In this document: positions 33,503 to 45,719 of the stretch, piece by piece
Position numbering within the stretch: the first letter of the stretch is position 1
How the letters are laid out: every line of letters begins with the position of its first letter
From: Candidatus Pantoea edessiphila
GTDB taxonomy: Bacteria > Pseudomonadota > Gammaproteobacteria > Enterobacterales > Enterobacteriaceae
Direction of reading: 5' to 3'
DNA: 64,000 nucleotides
Assembly (NCBI RefSeq): GCF_002933355.1
Contig: NZ_PDKU01000001.1
Location: 1-64,000, forward strand
Notes under the pieces: model-generated
The model's input: the letters and a program-made list of their open reading frames with translations, nothing else
Databases searched by the model: none
Told to the model about the DNA's origin: nothing
Position numbers and translations under genes: made by a program

Positions 33503-34432
33503 ATGATTAACAATTTTTCTGTAATTCTATTAATTTTAACATTATTTACTGGTATTTTTTGGGTTATCAATTACTTTCAATGGATACCTAAAAATGATGT
33601 TATAGATCAAAAATCTTTTATAAATTTGCACAATATTACTGGATATATAGGATCAATATTTCCGACAATAATGATTGTATTTATTTTTCGTTCTTTTTTA
33701 TATGAACCATTTCACATACCTTCAGGCTCTATGATGCCTACTTTACTAACTGGAGATTTTATCCTAGTAAAAAAATTTGCGTATGGAATCAAAAATCCAA
33801 TTAATCAAACTACATTAATTAAATATGAAAAACCAAAACGTGGTGATATTGCAGTATTTAAATATCCAGATAATCCAAGCATAAATTATATCAAACGGAT
33901 TGTTGGCATACCAGGAGATAATATAACATACAATATTAATAGTAAAACTCTTAAAATAAAACCAGAATGTAATGACAAAAAAAATTGTAATGATTTATTA
34001 CAAATTACCTACACTAATATTGAACCGAGTAATTTCGTTCAAATGCTTAATGGCAATATTAATGTGTTTCAAGAAATACCTAAAGATACAAAAGATACAA
34101 ACAAAGATAAAGATAATGGTTTTCGCTTGAATATGCGTCAAGAAACTATTGGGACAATTAGTCACGATATATTACTGACAAATGAAAAACCTAGTCAAGT
34201 TGACTTATACTATCAACAAAATAATCAATCAAAGTCAAGTTGGGTAGTCCCTGAAGGTCAATATTTCGTAATGGGTGATAATCGTGATAACAGCTCAGAT
34301 AGTAGATATTGGGGCTTTGTTCCTGAAGATAATTTCATTGGTAAAGCTGTTTTTGTTTGGATGAGCTTTGAAAAACAAGAAGGAATGTGGCCAACTGGAA
34401 TTAGATTTCATCGCATTGGTACCATTAAATAG
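33503..34432 (+). CDS. lepB: Signal peptidase I
   Basis: LepB cuts signal peptides from exported proteins at the outer face of the inner membrane. It has two N-terminal membrane helices (about 5-25 and 50-68). The catalytic serine is in FHIPSGSMMPTLL, the general-base lysine in YIKRIVGIPGD, and box E is GDNRDNSSDSRYWG. Length is 309 residues against about 324 in E. coli; the periplasmic insert (about 170-215) carries a low-complexity KDTKDTNKDKDNG stretch. GAGGAT precedes the start. Confidence 0.97.
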   Translation: MINNFSVILLILTLFTGIFWVINYFQWIPKNDVIDQKSFINLHNITGYIGSIFPTIMIVFIFRSFLYEPFHIPSGSMMPTLLTGDFILVKKFAYGIKNPINQTTLIKYEKPKRGDIAVFKYPDNPSINYIKRIVGIPGDNITYNINSKTLKIKPECNDKKNCNDLLQITYTNIEPSNFVQMLNGNINVFQEIPKDTKDTNKDKDNGFRLNMRQETIGTISHDILLTNEKPSQVDLYYQQNNQSKSSWVVPEGQYFVMGDNRDNSSDSRYWGFVPEDNFIGKAVFVWMSFEKQEGMWPTGIRFHRIGTIK

Positions 34433-34572
34433 TACATTATTTGGATAATCAACATTATGGATAATAAATCTTATATACTATACAAGAGGTTATATAAAAC
34501 AAATATAAAGCACATTAAATACTGAATTTTATTTTTATGTTAAAATTTATAAATGTAAAAAATTGGAATCAC

Positions 34573-35253
34573 ATGAACCATTTTTTGATAAATAAACTTC
34601 AAAATAAACTTGGCTATACTTTTATACATTTAGAACTTTTAAAACAAGCTTTAACACACCGTAGTGCAAATAGTAAACATAATGAACGTCTTGAATTTCT
34701 GGGTGATTCTATCCTTAATTACGTAATTGCAAATGTACTGTATCATAAATTTCCATGTATAAATGAAGGTGATATGAGCCGTATGCGAGCTACTTTAGTA
34801 AGGGGGAATACTTTAGCTGCAATGGCTCGTAAATTTGATCTTGGTGCATGCTTACGTCTCGGGACAGGGGAATTAAAAAGTGGTGGATTTCGTCGTGAAT
34901 CTATCCTTGCTGATACAATAGAAGCTATTATAGGTGGTATTTTTCTTGATAGTAATATTCATACAATAGAAAAATTAATTTTGAACTGGTATCAAACTCA
35001 ATTAAATGAAATAAGTCCAGGAGATAAACAAAAAGATCATAAAACCCGTTTACAAGAATATTTACAAAGTCGTCACTTACCTCTTCCTACTTACTTGATG
35101 GTTATGGTACGTGGTGAAGCTCATGATCAGGAATTTACAGTTCATTGTCAAGTCAGCGGAATAAATGAGCCAATTGTAGGTATAGGTTTTAGTCGTCGCA
35201 AAGCAGAACAAGCTGCAGCTAAGCAAGCCTTAATTATATTAGGAATTAAATGA
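34573..35253 (+). CDS. rnc: Ribonuclease III
   Basis: RNase III cuts double-stranded RNA, including the rRNA precursor. The catalytic motif [12 protein letters not shown], the second acidic site in [11 protein letters not shown], and the C-terminal dsRNA-binding domain ([11 protein letters not shown] to [13 protein letters not shown]) are intact. I chose the ATG at 34573, which follows GGAA by 5 bases and gives 226 residues, the E. coli length. An in-frame ATG at 34537 would add 12 residues without support. The stop overlaps the era start by four bases. Confidence 0.97.
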   Translation: MNHFLINKLQNKLGYTFIHLELLKQALTHRSANSKHNERLEFLGDSILNYVIANVLYHKFPCINEGDMSRMRATLVRGNTLAAMARKFDLGACLRLGTGELKSGGFRRESILADTIEAIIGGIFLDSNIHTIEKLILNWYQTQLNEISPGDKQKDHKTRLQEYLQSRHLPLPTYLMVMVRGEAHDQEFTVHCQVSGINEPIVGIGFSRRKAEQAAAKQALIILGIK

Positions 35254-36119
35254 ATCGATATCTTTCTTATTGTGGTTTTGTATCAATTATTGGCAGATCT
35301 AATGTTGGAAAATCTACATTAATGAATAAATTATTAGGAGAAAAAATATCAATAACTTCACATAAATCTCAAACTACTCGTGAATATATTACTGGTATAT
35401 ACACCGAAGATAATTATCAGATTATTTATTTAGATACTCCTGGTGTGAACTTTGAAAAAAATCAATCATCAATAAATAACAAAAAAAATAATTTTATGAA
35501 TAGCAGTATTGATAATGTCAGTTTAATCATTTTAGTAATTGATGGAATAAATTGGACTACTGATGATGAGATAATAATAGATAAATTATATATGAAAAAA
35601 TCTCCAGTAATTTTAGCTATAAATAAATTAGATAAAATTAAAAATAAAGATGTTTTATTACCATTTATAAAATTCTTAAGTGATAAAAAAATTTTTCTTG
35701 AAATTATTCCTATATCGGCTAAAACTGGTAAAAATGTAAATTATATTGTAGATATTGCAAAAAAAAAGCTACCATATAATAATCATTATTATTCCAAGGA
35801 ATGTGTAACTACTTGTTCTGAACGTTTTATAGCATCAGAAATTATTAGAGAGAAGTTAATGCGTTTTCTTGGTAATGAGTTACCTTACGAATCTGTTGTT
35901 GAGATTGCAAATTTCGTTAGCGACAAAAAAAATAGTTATAAAATTAATGGGATAATTTTAGTTAAACATAATAGTCAAAAAAAAATAATAATAGGTCAAA
36001 AAGGTAATAAAATTAAAACTATAAGCAAAAATGCTCGTATGGATATGGAAAAAATGTTTAAAATTAAAGTACATCTTTACCTATGGGTAAAAATTTATCC
36101 TTATTTTTATAAAGAATGA
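35250..36119 (+). CDS. era: GTPase Era
   Basis: Era binds 16S rRNA near its 3' end and acts in 30S maturation. The G motifs are complete: [21 protein letters not shown] and SAKTG. The C-terminal KH domain has [21 protein letters not shown]. At 289 residues it lacks about 12 residues from the C-terminus of E. coli Era, beyond the KH fold. It overlaps rnc by ATGA. recO, normally next, is missing, leaving a 273-base gene-free gap before pdxJ. Confidence 0.97.
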   Translation: MNRYLSYCGFVSIIGRSNVGKSTLMNKLLGEKISITSHKSQTTREYITGIYTEDNYQIIYLDTPGVNFEKNQSSINNKKNNFMNSSIDNVSLIILVIDGINWTTDDEIIIDKLYMKKSPVILAINKLDKIKNKDVLLPFIKFLSDKKIFLEIIPISAKTGKNVNYIVDIAKKKLPYNNHYYSKECVTTCSERFIASEIIREKLMRFLGNELPYESVVEIANFVSDKKNSYKINGIILVKHNSQKKIIIGQKGNKIKTISKNARMDMEKMFKIKVHLYLWVKIYPYFYKE

Positions 36120-36392
36120 GCTTATATTAAAATTGAGTTTTAAAATTTTTATATTCTGTTTTAAAATATTAATTATTAGTATAAAATAATTTACAGATTT
36201 GATACCATTAAATAATATAATTAAGCTACATAAAAAGAAAATAAAAAATATTTATAAGTGTTTATGAAATAAATATTTTATTTATAATCTATTTTACACT
36301 ATCATATAACCACTTATAAATTGTATTTTCTTAATAAATATAAATGATGGAAATAACTGTTAAATGTTATTGAAAAAATAAAATAGGTGATT

Positions 36393-37124
36393 ATGGCAAA
36401 CTTGCTGTTAGGTGTTAATATTGATCACGTAGGTACTATAAGAAACATACGTGGTACTAGTTATCCTGATCCTTTATTAGCTGCCTTGATTGCTGAACAA
36501 TCAGGTGCGGATAGTATTACTGTTCATTTACGTAAAGATCGTCGTCATATTACAGATCGTGATGTTAAAATAATCAATAAAACGATACAAACTCACATGA
36601 ATCTCGAAATGGCAATTAACAAAGATATGATTGATTTCGCTTGTAAAGTTAAGCCTTATTCCTGTTGTTTAGTACCTGAAAACAATCAAGAACTTACTAC
36701 TGAAGGAGGATTAGATGTATACAATCTTCAAGATGATGTTAATAAGGCAGTTAAATTATTGAGCGAATCAGGTATAGTAGTTTCACTATTTATTGATGCA
36801 AATCAAATTCAAATTGAAGCTGCATTAACTAGTCAAGCACAGTACATTGAAATTCATACAGGCATATATTCTAAATTAACAGAAAGTTTATTACGTGATC
36901 AAGAACTAGACCGTATTAATCAGGCTGTAATATTTGCTGCAAGTCATGGATTAAAAATAAATGCTGGACATGGTTTGAATTATCATAATGTTATACCAAT
37001 CGCATCAATACCTGAAATATGTGAATTAAACATAGGTCATTCTATTATTAGTTATTCTTTAATTCATGGTTTAGAAAATGCAGTTAAAGATATGAAACAG
37101 TTATTAAGAGAAGCACATAGATAA
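36393..37124 (+). CDS. pdxJ: Pyridoxine 5'-phosphate synthase
   Basis: PdxJ condenses 1-deoxyxylulose 5-phosphate with aminoacetone phosphate to make pyridoxine phosphate. The TIM-barrel protein has [44 protein letters not shown], the IEIHTG strand and [12 protein letters not shown] chose the ATG at 36393, with AGG 5 bases upstream; it gives 243 residues, as in E. coli. A GTG at 36387 is in frame. Its stop overlaps the acpS start (TAATG). Confidence 0.96.
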   Translation: MANLLLGVNIDHVGTIRNIRGTSYPDPLLAALIAEQSGADSITVHLRKDRRHITDRDVKIINKTIQTHMNLEMAINKDMIDFACKVKPYSCCLVPENNQELTTEGGLDVYNLQDDVNKAVKLLSESGIVVSLFIDANQIQIEAALTSQAQYIEIHTGIYSKLTESLLRDQELDRINQAVIFAASHGLKINAGHGLNYHNVIPIASIPEICELNIGHSIISYSLIHGLENAVKDMKQLLREAHR

Positions 37125-37504
37125 TGGCTATTTTAGGTATAGGAACCGATATTGTTGAAATTGAACGTATTATTAAAATAATAAATCGTTTCGGTAATTG
37201 CTTAGCGAACCGTATTTTAACTAAACTTGAAAGCAAACAATATCAATTAAATAAACAACCCGCTAGATTTTTAGCTAAACGTTTAGCGGCTAAAGAGGCT
37301 GCAGCAAAGGCTTTAGGAACTGGTATAAGAGATGGTTTAGCTTTTAATCAGTTTGAAGTTTTTAATGATTCACTGGGTAAACCCAAATTAATCTTTTTTC
37401 AAAATGTAAATAAATTAGCAAACAGATTAGGGGTGAAAAATATACATATTGCTTTAACTGACGAACGTTACTATGCTTGTGCTACCGTTATTATAGAAAA
37501 TTAG
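37124..37504 (+). CDS. acpS: Holo-[acyl-carrier-protein] synthase
   Basis: AcpS transfers phosphopantetheine from CoA to acyl carrier protein, activating fatty-acid synthesis. The 126-residue protein has [12 protein letters not shown] with the metal-binding Asp, and [16 protein letters not shown] with the catalytic Glu. It overlaps pdxJ by one base, the same coupling as in E. coli, where the pair follows era-recO. Confidence 0.96.
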   Translation: MAILGIGTDIVEIERIIKIINRFGNCLANRILTKLESKQYQLNKQPARFLAKRLAAKEAAAKALGTGIRDGLAFNQFEVFNDSLGKPKLIFFQNVNKLANRLGVKNIHIALTDERYYACATVIIEN

Positions 37505-37553
37505 TTAATTATTTAAAATAATTAATTTTTGTACCAATTAGGATAATTTTGAT

Positions 37554-38195
37554 TTGATTAAAGATATAAAACAACGTCGTATAGTATTTTTTGACTTAGA
37601 TGGCACCTTGCATAAACAAGATATATTCAGTAGTTTTATATTTTATTTAATCTTGCGCCATCCATTGAATATATTATTATTAATAATGTCATTACCGATA
37701 GTAGGTCTTGGATTAATAATAACAGGATTTACATCTCGTTGGCCAGTTAGTTTATTATTATGGTCTATAACTTTTTGTAGAGATGAAAAATCATTATTAC
37801 ATTTAGAACAAGAATTTACAGCAAAGTTTAAATCACATATAAAAATATTTCCAGTAGTTCAAAAAAAGTTAATAAATTATCTTATTAATCAAAATACAGA
37901 AGTTTGGATCATTACAGGTTCTCCCCAATCCTTGGTTGAACAGATTTATCGTGATTATTCTTTTTTTAAAAGAATAAATTTAATAGCTAGTAAAATGGAA
38001 CGTAAATGGGGAGGAAGAATTTTAAAAATGCGTTGTATTGGATATGAAAAAGTCATTCAGTTAGAGAAAAGAATTGGAATACCATTAAAACTTTATAGTG
38101 GATACAGTGACAATAAAAAAGATGATCATTTACTATTTTTTTGTCAACATCGTTGGAGGGTTACTTCTTCTGGTACACTGAAAAAGTTAAAATAA
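37554..38195 (+). CDS. pgpC: Phosphatidylglycerophosphatase C
   Basis: PgpC (formerly YfhB) removes phosphate from phosphatidylglycerophosphate to give phosphatidylglycerol in the inner membrane. The 213-residue protein has the HAD signature FFDLDGTLHKQD, a hydrophobic membrane stretch (about 34-58), VWIITGSPQSLVE, the motif LYSGYSDN, and the ending FFCQHRWRVT, all as in E. coli PgpC. The start is TTG, with AGGA 10 bases upstream. Position before tadA matches E. coli. Confidence 0.92.
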   Translation: MIKDIKQRRIVFFDLDGTLHKQDIFSSFIFYLILRHPLNILLLIMSLPIVGLGLIITGFTSRWPVSLLLWSITFCRDEKSLLHLEQEFTAKFKSHIKIFPVVQKKLINYLINQNTEVWIITGSPQSLVEQIYRDYSFFKRINLIASKMERKWGGRILKMRCIGYEKVIQLEKRIGIPLKLYSGYSDNKKDDHLLFFCQHRWRVTSSGTLKKLK

Positions 38196-38223
38196 AATAT
38201 ATTTTCTTAAGGAACATAAGGTT

Positions 38224-38697
38224 TTGAATCAACTACAAGACGAATATTGGATGAGATATGCAATTGACATGGCAAATATAGCATTGACAGCAGGGGAAGT
38301 GCCAGTTGGTGCGGTTTTAGTCAAACATACTAATATTATTGGAAAAGGTTGGAATAGCTCAATTAGTAAAAATGATCCAAGTGCTCATGCTGAAATTATA
38401 GCAATACGTGAAGGAGGTAATACTTTAAAAAATTATCGTTTGTTAAATACTACTTTATATGTAACTTTAGAGCCATGCATGATGTGTCTAGGAGCAATGA
38501 TACATAGTCGTCTTCATAGGTTAGTATACGGTATACACGATATAAAAACTGGTGCAGTAAAATCAGTAATGAATATTTCAAATTATTCTTGGGTCAATCA
38601 TAAAATAAAAACGACTGATGGTATATTATCTAGAGAATGTGTTTCATTATTAAATACTTTTTTCACAGATGTTCGTGCAAAAAAAAATTACAATTAA
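38224..38697 (+). CDS. tadA: tRNA-specific adenosine deaminase
   Basis: TadA converts the wobble adenosine of tRNA-Arg(ACG) to inosine and is essential in E. coli. The 157-residue protein has the zinc and catalytic motifs AHAEI and LEPCMMCLGAMIHSR, and YWMRYAIDMA at the N-terminus. The start appears to be TTG at 38224 after AAGG; no ATG fits the conserved N-terminus better. mltF, which separates tadA from purL in E. coli, is missing. Confidence 0.96.
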   Translation: MNQLQDEYWMRYAIDMANIALTAGEVPVGAVLVKHTNIIGKGWNSSISKNDPSAHAEIIAIREGGNTLKNYRLLNTTLYVTLEPCMMCLGAMIHSRLHRLVYGIHDIKTGAVKSVMNISNYSWVNHKIKTTDGILSRECVSLLNTFFTDVRAKKNYN

Positions 38698-38776
38698 ACA
38701 CATAATACAAAAAAATTATATTTTTAATAGTAACTTATATAAAATTTTAATGTATTTTTATTAGTTATTATATTTT

Positions 38777-38814
38777 TAATAAACAGATTAAATCTTAATA
38801 AATAGATTAAATCT
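38777..38814 (+). repeat. Tandem 19-bp repeat in the purL leader
   Basis: TAATAAACAGATTAAATCT is followed directly by TAATAAATAGATTAAATCT, two copies differing at one base. It lies 28 bases upstream of purL. No regulatory site is recognised, and it is probably a replication-slippage product. Confidence 0.8.
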
Positions 38815-38841
38815 ATAATATAACTATGATATAGAGATTTA

Positions 38842-41800
38842 ATGATGCTTGAAATTTTTCGTGGTATTTCCGTTTTGTCAGATATTCGAAAAAAAAAATT
38901 AATAGCTAATCTTAGCAATTGTAATTTAATAATAGACGATATTTATGCTGAGTATATTTACTTTGTGTATACAAAAGTAGCATTAGATATAGATACAAAA
39001 AATCGTTTACAATTTTTAATTCAATACAAACATTGTTCTAACATACCAAAAGGACGTATGTTACTGGTAACGCCTCGTCCTGGTACAATTTCACCATGGT
39101 CTTCAAAAGCTACAGATATTGCTCATAATTGCAATTTTTCTCAGATAATTCGTTTAGAACGAGGTGTAGCGTTTTATATTAACGCTTGTAATTTAAGCCA
39201 TTTACAATGGCATGCAATATCTACAATATTACATGATAAAACTACAGAAAAAACATATAATACATTTTTACAAGCTAGAAATTTATTTGCTAAATATTCT
39301 GTTAAACCTTTAAAAATTATTGATTTAATAAATAAAGGTCGTGATGCATTAGTTAAAGCAAATCAAAAATTAGGCTTAGCACAAACAGAACAAGATATTG
39401 ATTATTTATTCAATGAATTCATTAAATTAGGACGTAATCCAACTGATGTTGAAATTTACATGTTTGCTCAGATTAATTCGGAACATTGTCGACATAAAAT
39501 ATTTAACGCTAACTGGATTATAGATGGAAAAAAACAAAAAAAATCTTTATTTGAAATGATAAAAAACACTTTAATAAAGACTCCAGATTATATCTTATCA
39601 GCATATCATGACAATGCTTCAGTTATGGAAGGTCCCAGAGTAAGTTATTTATTTCCTGAAAATAAAAATAGAGAATATAAATATCATATAGAAAGATTAA
39701 ATGTCATAATGAAAGTCGAAACACATAATCACCCAACTGCTATTGCTCCTTGGCCGGGAGCGGCAACTGGATCTGGTGGAGAAATTCGTGATGCAGGATC
39801 AACTGGGCGTGGTTCGCAACCAAAAGCAGGTTTAACAGGTTTCTCTGTTTCTAATTTGTTTATTCCTGGCTTTGAACAACCTTGGGAAATACATTTTGGT
39901 AAACCAGATAATATATCTGACGCAAAGGGTATCATAATAAATGCTCCATTAGGCAGTGCTTCATTTAATAATGAATTTGGTCGTCCAACATTAAACGGCT
40001 ATTTTCGTACTTATGAAGACAAAGTTGATAGCTATAATGGAAAAGAATATCGTGGTTACCATAAACCTATTATGCTAACTGGTGGAATAGGAAATATTAG
40101 AGACCAAAATATACAAAAAGAAAAAATTACAGTAGGTGCTAAAATATTGATATTAGGTGGTCCAGCAATGAATATTGGTTTGGGAGGAGGTACAGCTTCT
40201 TCTATAAATTTTGGAAAATCTAATATTGATTTAGATTTAGCCTCGGTACAACGTGAAAATCCAGAAATGGAACGTCGTTGTCAAGAAGTTATTAATTGTT
40301 GTTTACGATTAGGAAATAAAAATCCAATAGTATTTATTCATGATGTTGGTGCTGGAGGGCTATCTAATGCTATCCCAGAATTAATTAATTTTAGTAACTA
40401 TGGTGGATGTTTTAATATTCGTGATATATTAAGCGATGAACCAAGCATGAGTCCTCTGGAATTATGGTGTAATGAATCTCAAGAAAGATATGTAATCGCA
40501 ATAGAACCCGAAAATATAGTAAAGTTCGATTTAATTTGTAAACGTGAAAAAGCACCTTATGCAATAATTGGCGAAATTACCAACAATAGAAATATTACAT
40601 TAATTGACAGTCAATTTAATAATAAACCTATTGATATGCCTATTGATATATTAATAGGAAAAATTCCGAAAATTACAATTAATACTAAAACAAAAAAAAT
40701 AAAAGGTAAAAATTTACAACTTGATAACATTACACTAGATGATGCAATAAAACGCATATTACATTTACCTGCAGTAGCAGAAAAAACATTTTTAATATCT
40801 ATTTGTGATCGCAGCGTAACTGGTATGGTATCTAGAGATCAAATGATTGGGCCATGGCAAATTCCTGTTTCTGACTGTGCTGTAGTTACCGCTAGTTTTG
40901 ATAGTTATTATGGTGAAGCTTATGCTTTGGGTGAACGTCCTATTGTTTCTTTGTTAGATTGTATTGCTTCTAGCCGTTTAGCTTTAGGTGAAGCTTTGAC
41001 TAATATAGCAGCAACGAATATTGGTTCTTTAGAAAGAGTAAAGCTTTCTGCTAATTGGATGTCTGCATCAGGACATCCAGGAGAAGATAGTGGTTTATAT
41101 CAAGCAGTAAAAGCTATTAGTGAAGAATTATGTCCCATGTTAGGTTTAACTATTCCAGTTGGTAAAGATTCTATGTCTATGAAAACCACTTGGTATAAAA
41201 ATAACAAAAAGCATGAGATGATATCTCCTATGTCTTTAATTATTACTGCATTTGCTTGTGTAAAAGATGTTCGTCTTACTGTTACTCCTCAAATAAAATC
41301 TAATGTTGATAATATGTTAATATTAATTGATTTAGGCAAACATCATAATGCTTTAGGTGCAACATCATTATCTCAAGTATATCGTCAATTGGGTAAAGAA
41401 ACTGCTGATATAAGAGATGTGAAACAATTAAAAAACTTTTTTATTGCTATACAAAAATTAGTACTGCACAATAAATTAATAGCTTATCATGATAGATCAG
41501 ATGGTGGTTTAATAGTTACATTAGCAGAAATGGCATTTGCAGGTCATTGTGGTATTGAGATTGATATTTCTTTATTAGGTAAGGATCACTTAGCTATATT
41601 ATTTAACGAAGAATTGGGAGCAGTAATTCAGATTAACAAATCCGATTATAATGCAGTTAATCAAATCTTTGCTGAAAGCGATCTTTTAGATTGCAGTTAT
41701 GTTATTGGTCAAGCAAAAGACAATAATTCGTTTGTAATTTGTGCAGGTAATAAAGGAACAATTTATAAAGAAAATTGTTTTGTTCTACGTGCATGGTGGG

Positions 41801-42720
41801 CAGAAACAACTTGGCAAATACAACGTCTTCGTGATAACCAAGTATGTGCTGATCAAGAACATGAAGTGAAGAAAAGTAATAACAATCCAGGATTAAATGT
41901 AAAATTAACATTTCAACTAAAAAATTTTGCACCTAGTTTAATCTCTAAACATCCTAAAGTTGCTATATTACGTGAACAGGGTATTCATTCATATCTTGAA
42001 ATGGCAGCAGCTTTTAAGCGTGCTGGTTTTATTGCTATTGACGTACATATGACTGATTTGATTTCAGAACGTTGCAATTTAAAAGAATTTCAAATTCTGG
42101 TAGCTTGTGGTGGATTTTCATACGGTGACGTTTTAGGGGCAGGTCAAGGATGGGCAAAATCAATATTATTGAATTCACGTATTTATGATGAATTCGCGAA
42201 TTTTTTTCATTCAGATCAAACCTTGACTTTAGGAGTATGTAACGGATGTCAAATGTTATCTAATCTAAAAACAATTATTCCTGGAAGTGATTTATGGCCT
42301 AATTTTATACAAAATAAGTCAGAAAGATTTGAATCACGTTTTGTTCTTGTTCAAGTCAGTAATAGCCCCTCTTTGTTATTAGAAGATATGGAAGGTTCTC
42401 ATATTCCTATTGTTGTATCACATGGTGAAGGTTGCGTAAATATTACTACTGATCAATGTATAGCATTGGAAAGTAAACATCTTGTTGCATTAAGATTCGT
42501 TGATAATTATGGTAAAATTACGGAAACATATCCTGCTAACCCTAATGGTTCTTTAAAAGGCATTACAGCAGTAACTAATGAAAATGGACGTGTCACTATA
42601 ATGATGCCACACCCTGAAAGGGTATTCCGGACTGTTAATAATTCTTGGCATCCATCACATTGGAATGAAGATAGTCCTTGGATGCAAATTTTTTATAATG
42701 CAAGAAAACAATTTTTATAA
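38842..42720 (+). CDS. purL: Phosphoribosylformylglycinamidine synthase
   Basis: PurL makes FGAM from FGAR, glutamine and ATP, the fourth step of purine synthesis. At 1292 residues it is full length. The N-terminal PurS-like domain is followed by the synthetase domains with [41 protein letters not shown] and PVGKDSMSM. The glutaminase domain (about 1030-1292) has the catalytic cysteine in GVCNGCQML and the His-Glu pair in PHPERVF. The MMLE start has no strong ribosome-binding site. Confidence 0.98.
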   Translation: MMLEIFRGISVLSDIRKKKLIANLSNCNLIIDDIYAEYIYFVYTKVALDIDTKNRLQFLIQYKHCSNIPKGRMLLVTPRPGTISPWSSKATDIAHNCNFSQIIRLERGVAFYINACNLSHLQWHAISTILHDKTTEKTYNTFLQARNLFAKYSVKPLKIIDLINKGRDALVKANQKLGLAQTEQDIDYLFNEFIKLGRNPTDVEIYMFAQINSEHCRHKIFNANWIIDGKKQKKSLFEMIKNTLIKTPDYILSAYHDNASVMEGPRVSYLFPENKNREYKYHIERLNVIMKVETHNHPTAIAPWPGAATGSGGEIRDAGSTGRGSQPKAGLTGFSVSNLFIPGFEQPWEIHFGKPDNISDAKGIIINAPLGSASFNNEFGRPTLNGYFRTYEDKVDSYNGKEYRGYHKPIMLTGGIGNIRDQNIQKEKITVGAKILILGGPAMNIGLGGGTASSINFGKSNIDLDLASVQRENPEMERRCQEVINCCLRLGNKNPIVFIHDVGAGGLSNAIPELINFSNYGGCFNIRDILSDEPSMSPLELWCNESQERYVIAIEPENIVKFDLICKREKAPYAIIGEITNNRNITLIDSQFNNKPIDMPIDILIGKIPKITINTKTKKIKGKNLQLDNITLDDAIKRILHLPAVAEKTFLISICDRSVTGMVSRDQMIGPWQIPVSDCAVVTASFDSYYGEAYALGERPIVSLLDCIASSRLALGEALTNIAATNIGSLERVKLSANWMSASGHPGEDSGLYQAVKAISEELCPMLGLTIPVGKDSMSMKTTWYKNNKKHEMISPMSLIITAFACVKDVRLTVTPQIKSNVDNMLILIDLGKHHNALGATSLSQVYRQLGKETADIRDVKQLKNFFIAIQKLVLHNKLIAYHDRSDGGLIVTLAEMAFAGHCGIEIDISLLGKDHLAILFNEELGAVIQINKSDYNAVNQIFAESDLLDCSYVIGQAKDNNSFVICAGNKGTIYKENCFVLRAWWAETTWQIQRLRDNQVCADQEHEVKKSNNNPGLNVKLTFQLKNFAPSLISKHPKVAILREQGIHSYLEMAAAFKRAGFIAIDVHMTDLISERCNLKEFQILVACGGFSYGDVLGAGQGWAKSILLNSRIYDEFANFFHSDQTLTLGVCNGCQMLSNLKTIIPGSDLWPNFIQNKSERFESRFVLVQVSNSPSLLLEDMEGSHIPIVVSHGEGCVNITTDQCIALESKHLVALRFVDNYGKITETYPANPNGSLKGITAVTNENGRVTIMMPHPERVFRTVNNSWHPSHWNEDSPWMQIFYNARKQFL

Positions 42721-42947
42721 TTGTTACATAAAATTGTATATAATTAAGTAATAAGAAATAATTTTTTAAAAGTCAACATCAAAATAATAGATAGTTTATA
42801 ATATCTTCTTTTAAGATAGAACATAAACTAATATCTCTTAATTCTTTGTTTCTAATTTTTTGATAAGCCAGATAATTACTTATATTAACATATTGTTTTT
42901 AGTTTATTAATCTTTTTTCTTTATTTATAAGAAAACATGGAGTATTA

Positions 42948-44201
42948 ATGTTAAAAAATTTAAATATTTCAGACTATGATGTTGAACTATGGAAAGCAAT
43001 TGAACAAGAAATATTACGTCAAGAAAATCATATAGAGCTTATTGCTTCTGAAAACTATACAAGTAAATATGTAATGCAAGTACAAGGATCGCAATTAACT
43101 AATAAATATGCTGAAGGTTATCCAGGAAAACGTTATTATGGTGGTTGCCAATATATCGATATTATAGAAAAATTAGCTATTAATCGTGCTAAAAATTTAT
43201 TCAATGCTGATTATGCTAATGTTCAACCACATTCTGGTTCTCAGGCTAATTTTGCTGTATATACAGCATTGTTAAAACCACAAGATACAATTCTTGGAAT
43301 GAATTTAAATCAAGGTGGTCATTTAACTCATGGTGCATCTGTCAATTTATCTGGTAAGTTGTATAAAGTAATCCAGTATGGAATAAATAAAAAAGGAGAA
43401 ATAGATTATGAATCACTTAATATATTAGCAAAACAGCATAAACCAAAAATGATTATTGGAGGTTTTTCTTCTTATTCTGGTTTATGTGATTGGGCTAAAA
43501 TGCGAGAAATTGCTGATAGTGTTAATGCTTATTTACTTGTAGACATGGCACATGTTGCTGGATTAGTTGCTGTTGGTATATATCCAGATCCTCTCCCATA
43601 TGCACATGTTGTTACTTCAACTACCCATAAAACTTTAGCTGGTCCACGTGGTGGACTTATTTTATCTAAAAATGGTAATCAATCTTTATATGATAAATTA
43701 GATGCTTCTGTTTTTCCTGGTAATCAAGGAGGTCCTTTAATGCATATTATAGCAGCCAAAGCCGTTGCATTTAAAGAAGCGATGGAACCTTCTTTTAAAA
43801 ATTATCAGAATCAAATAATTAAAAATTCAAAAGTTATGGTACTTATCTTTAAAAAAAGAGGTTATAAGATTGTGTCTAATAGTACTTTTAATCATATGTT
43901 TTTATTAGATTTAACAAATAAAAATTTGACAGGTAAACAAGCTGATTTTGTTTTAAGTAAAGCTAATATTACCGTTAATAAAAATAGTATTCCTAATGAT
44001 TCGAAAGGACCATCTATTACATCTGGTATTCGCATTGGCACTCCAGCTATAACACGTCGTGGTTTTAGAGAAAAAGATATATCCAATGTAGCTATGTGGA
44101 TAGCTGATTTATTAGATGATGTTGATAATCAAAAACTTATATCAAAAACAAAACAAAAAGTTTTAGAGCTTTGTAGTCTTTATCCTGTTTATTCGAATTA
44201 A
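42948..44201 (+). CDS. glyA: Serine hydroxymethyltransferase
   Basis: GlyA interconverts serine and glycine and supplies one-carbon units on tetrahydrofolate, feeding the purine pathway encoded around it. It is 417 residues, as in E. coli. The PLP lysine is in [14 protein letters not shown], with [27 protein letters not shown] and [19 protein letters not shown] lies 8 bases before the ATG. Confidence 0.98.
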   Translation: MLKNLNISDYDVELWKAIEQEILRQENHIELIASENYTSKYVMQVQGSQLTNKYAEGYPGKRYYGGCQYIDIIEKLAINRAKNLFNADYANVQPHSGSQANFAVYTALLKPQDTILGMNLNQGGHLTHGASVNLSGKLYKVIQYGINKKGEIDYESLNILAKQHKPKMIIGGFSSYSGLCDWAKMREIADSVNAYLLVDMAHVAGLVAVGIYPDPLPYAHVVTSTTHKTLAGPRGGLILSKNGNQSLYDKLDASVFPGNQGGPLMHIIAAKAVAFKEAMEPSFKNYQNQIIKNSKVMVLIFKKRGYKIVSNSTFNHMFLLDLTNKNLTGKQADFVLSKANITVNKNSIPNDSKGPSITSGIRIGTPAITRRGFREKDISNVAMWIADLLDDVDNQKLISKTKQKVLELCSLYPVYSN

Positions 44202-44768
44202 AATAATTATAAAACAAAATTATATATTTATAATATTGTTATTAAAAATACAACTTATTAAGTTTTATTATATTTAATTGAATTTTATTAGATATATGAA
44301 TATATTATTGTAGTAGTAATAGCTAAAATAATAATTTTAAAACTTTATTGTTTATTTAATCTTTTGATTTTTTAAGATTATAGTTAATTATAAAAAACTA
44401 AACCAAATAAAAATTAATAATTTTTATTTCCTTATAAAAATTAATTATTTTATTATTTTTAGATCAACGATACAGTATTCTGTATAATATTTTAGTATCA
44501 TTACGAATATCACAATATTTTTTCATAATACATGTAAAATTTATTTGCAATTTTTATTTTTTATATTAATTTATGTTTGATTAATATGTTTATCTCATGC
44601 TTTTCATTAGTCTCTTATATAACTCAATTATTATTTCTTCACACCTTTTCTGGTTAAAATGTATTTCTCTGACTAATCTAAATTATACCTATTAAATATT
44701 CATGATACTATACTAAGAATGTTGGTAATGTTTGTATCGATACTTCTTTATTACAAGGAGAGTTTATT
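44202..44768. other. AT-rich gap between glyA and membrane-protein gene
   Basis: These 567 bases contain no recognised gene. A small inverted repeat ATACAG/CTGTAT (44470-44485) is visible. The final part must include the promoter and the AAGGAGA ribosome-binding site of the next gene. A TATACT near 44709 could be a -10, but I see no clear -35. Confidence 0.5.
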
Positions 44769-45707
44769 ATGTTTGATAGAAAAATTCACAATGATAGTAT
44801 AGAAAAAGTGGCAATAGAAAGGACAACAAGTAATTTTATATACGACTCTATTTCTTGGAGTGCAGTTTTTACAGGTGTGATCTTTACTTTAATGTTACAT
44901 GTTTTATTAAGTACATTAGGAGCTGCAATTGGTGCTACATCAATTAATCTATCAGAACATCATTTAACATACTTAGGTAGTGGTGCTTTGATTTGGATTT
45001 CTTTGACAATGCTAATTTCTGTATCAATAGGAAGTTATATTGCTGGAAGTCTAGCAAGATGCAAGGGATCAATACATGGATTATTAGTATTTAGCTTAAG
45101 CACATTAATTACTTTATGGTTGGCTTTTTCCTTTACTGGAAGTATTTTTACTAACATTCTAAATGTTGCTAATGCTAGTTTTAAAGATGTAGCAAATAAT
45201 ATTCATAGTAAAGTATTACCTCTAATTAACAAAGAAAATGAAAGAATAGTAAACAAATTTAATTATAACACGAACAATTCTTTAGATGACAAACAGAAAA
45301 ATTTAAAACAAATCCTACATCAGGAGCAAGATTATAACATCACACCTAGTAGGTTTATTAATATGAGTGATTATTATAAAATTTATCACATTATTTTAGT
45401 AAATTGGTTACATCAACAAAGTCACAACAATAGCAACAGTCATATACAGAAAGATTTTACAAAAATATCTAAACTTAGTAATACAGAATTTAATAATAAT
45501 ATAAACAATAATGAGAAAAATTGTGAACAAGAAATAAAAGAAACAACACAAGACCAATATAATTCTAGAATGAGTATAATTGAACAACAAACTATTCAAG
45601 TAACTTCAAAAGCTAGTTGGTTTACTTTTACCATTTTAATAGTTGAAGGATTATTAGCAGGTGTATTAGGAATGTTAGGTTATAAAAATCAGTTTAAAAA
45701 ATTATAA
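44769..45707 (+). CDS. Uncharacterised four-helix inner-membrane protein
   Basis: I do not recognise a named function. The 312-residue protein has three close membrane segments (about 32-56, 70-94 and 103-131), a long hydrophilic Asn/Gln/Lys-rich stretch (about 135-280), and a C-terminal membrane segment (284-304). Small-residue patterns in the helices (STLGAAIGA, GSYIAGSLA, HGLLVFSLSTLITLW) recall uncharacterised proteobacterial membrane proteins, but that is from memory. A very good ribosome-binding site (AAGGAGA) and a strong downstream terminator argue that it is expressed. E. coli has no such gene here. The spacer could be a cytosolic or periplasmic domain inserted between helix 3 and helix 4. 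Confidence 0.85.
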   Translation: MFDRKIHNDSIEKVAIERTTSNFIYDSISWSAVFTGVIFTLMLHVLLSTLGAAIGATSINLSEHHLTYLGSGALIWISLTMLISVSIGSYIAGSLARCKGSIHGLLVFSLSTLITLWLAFSFTGSIFTNILNVANASFKDVANNIHSKVLPLINKENERIVNKFNYNTNNSLDDKQKNLKQILHQEQDYNITPSRFINMSDYYKIYHIILVNWLHQQSHNNSNSHIQKDFTKISKLSNTEFNNNINNNEKNCEQEIKETTQDQYNSRMSIIEQQTIQVTSKASWFTFTILIVEGLLAGVLGMLGYKNQFKKL

Positions 45708-45719
45708 AATTTTTTTAAA

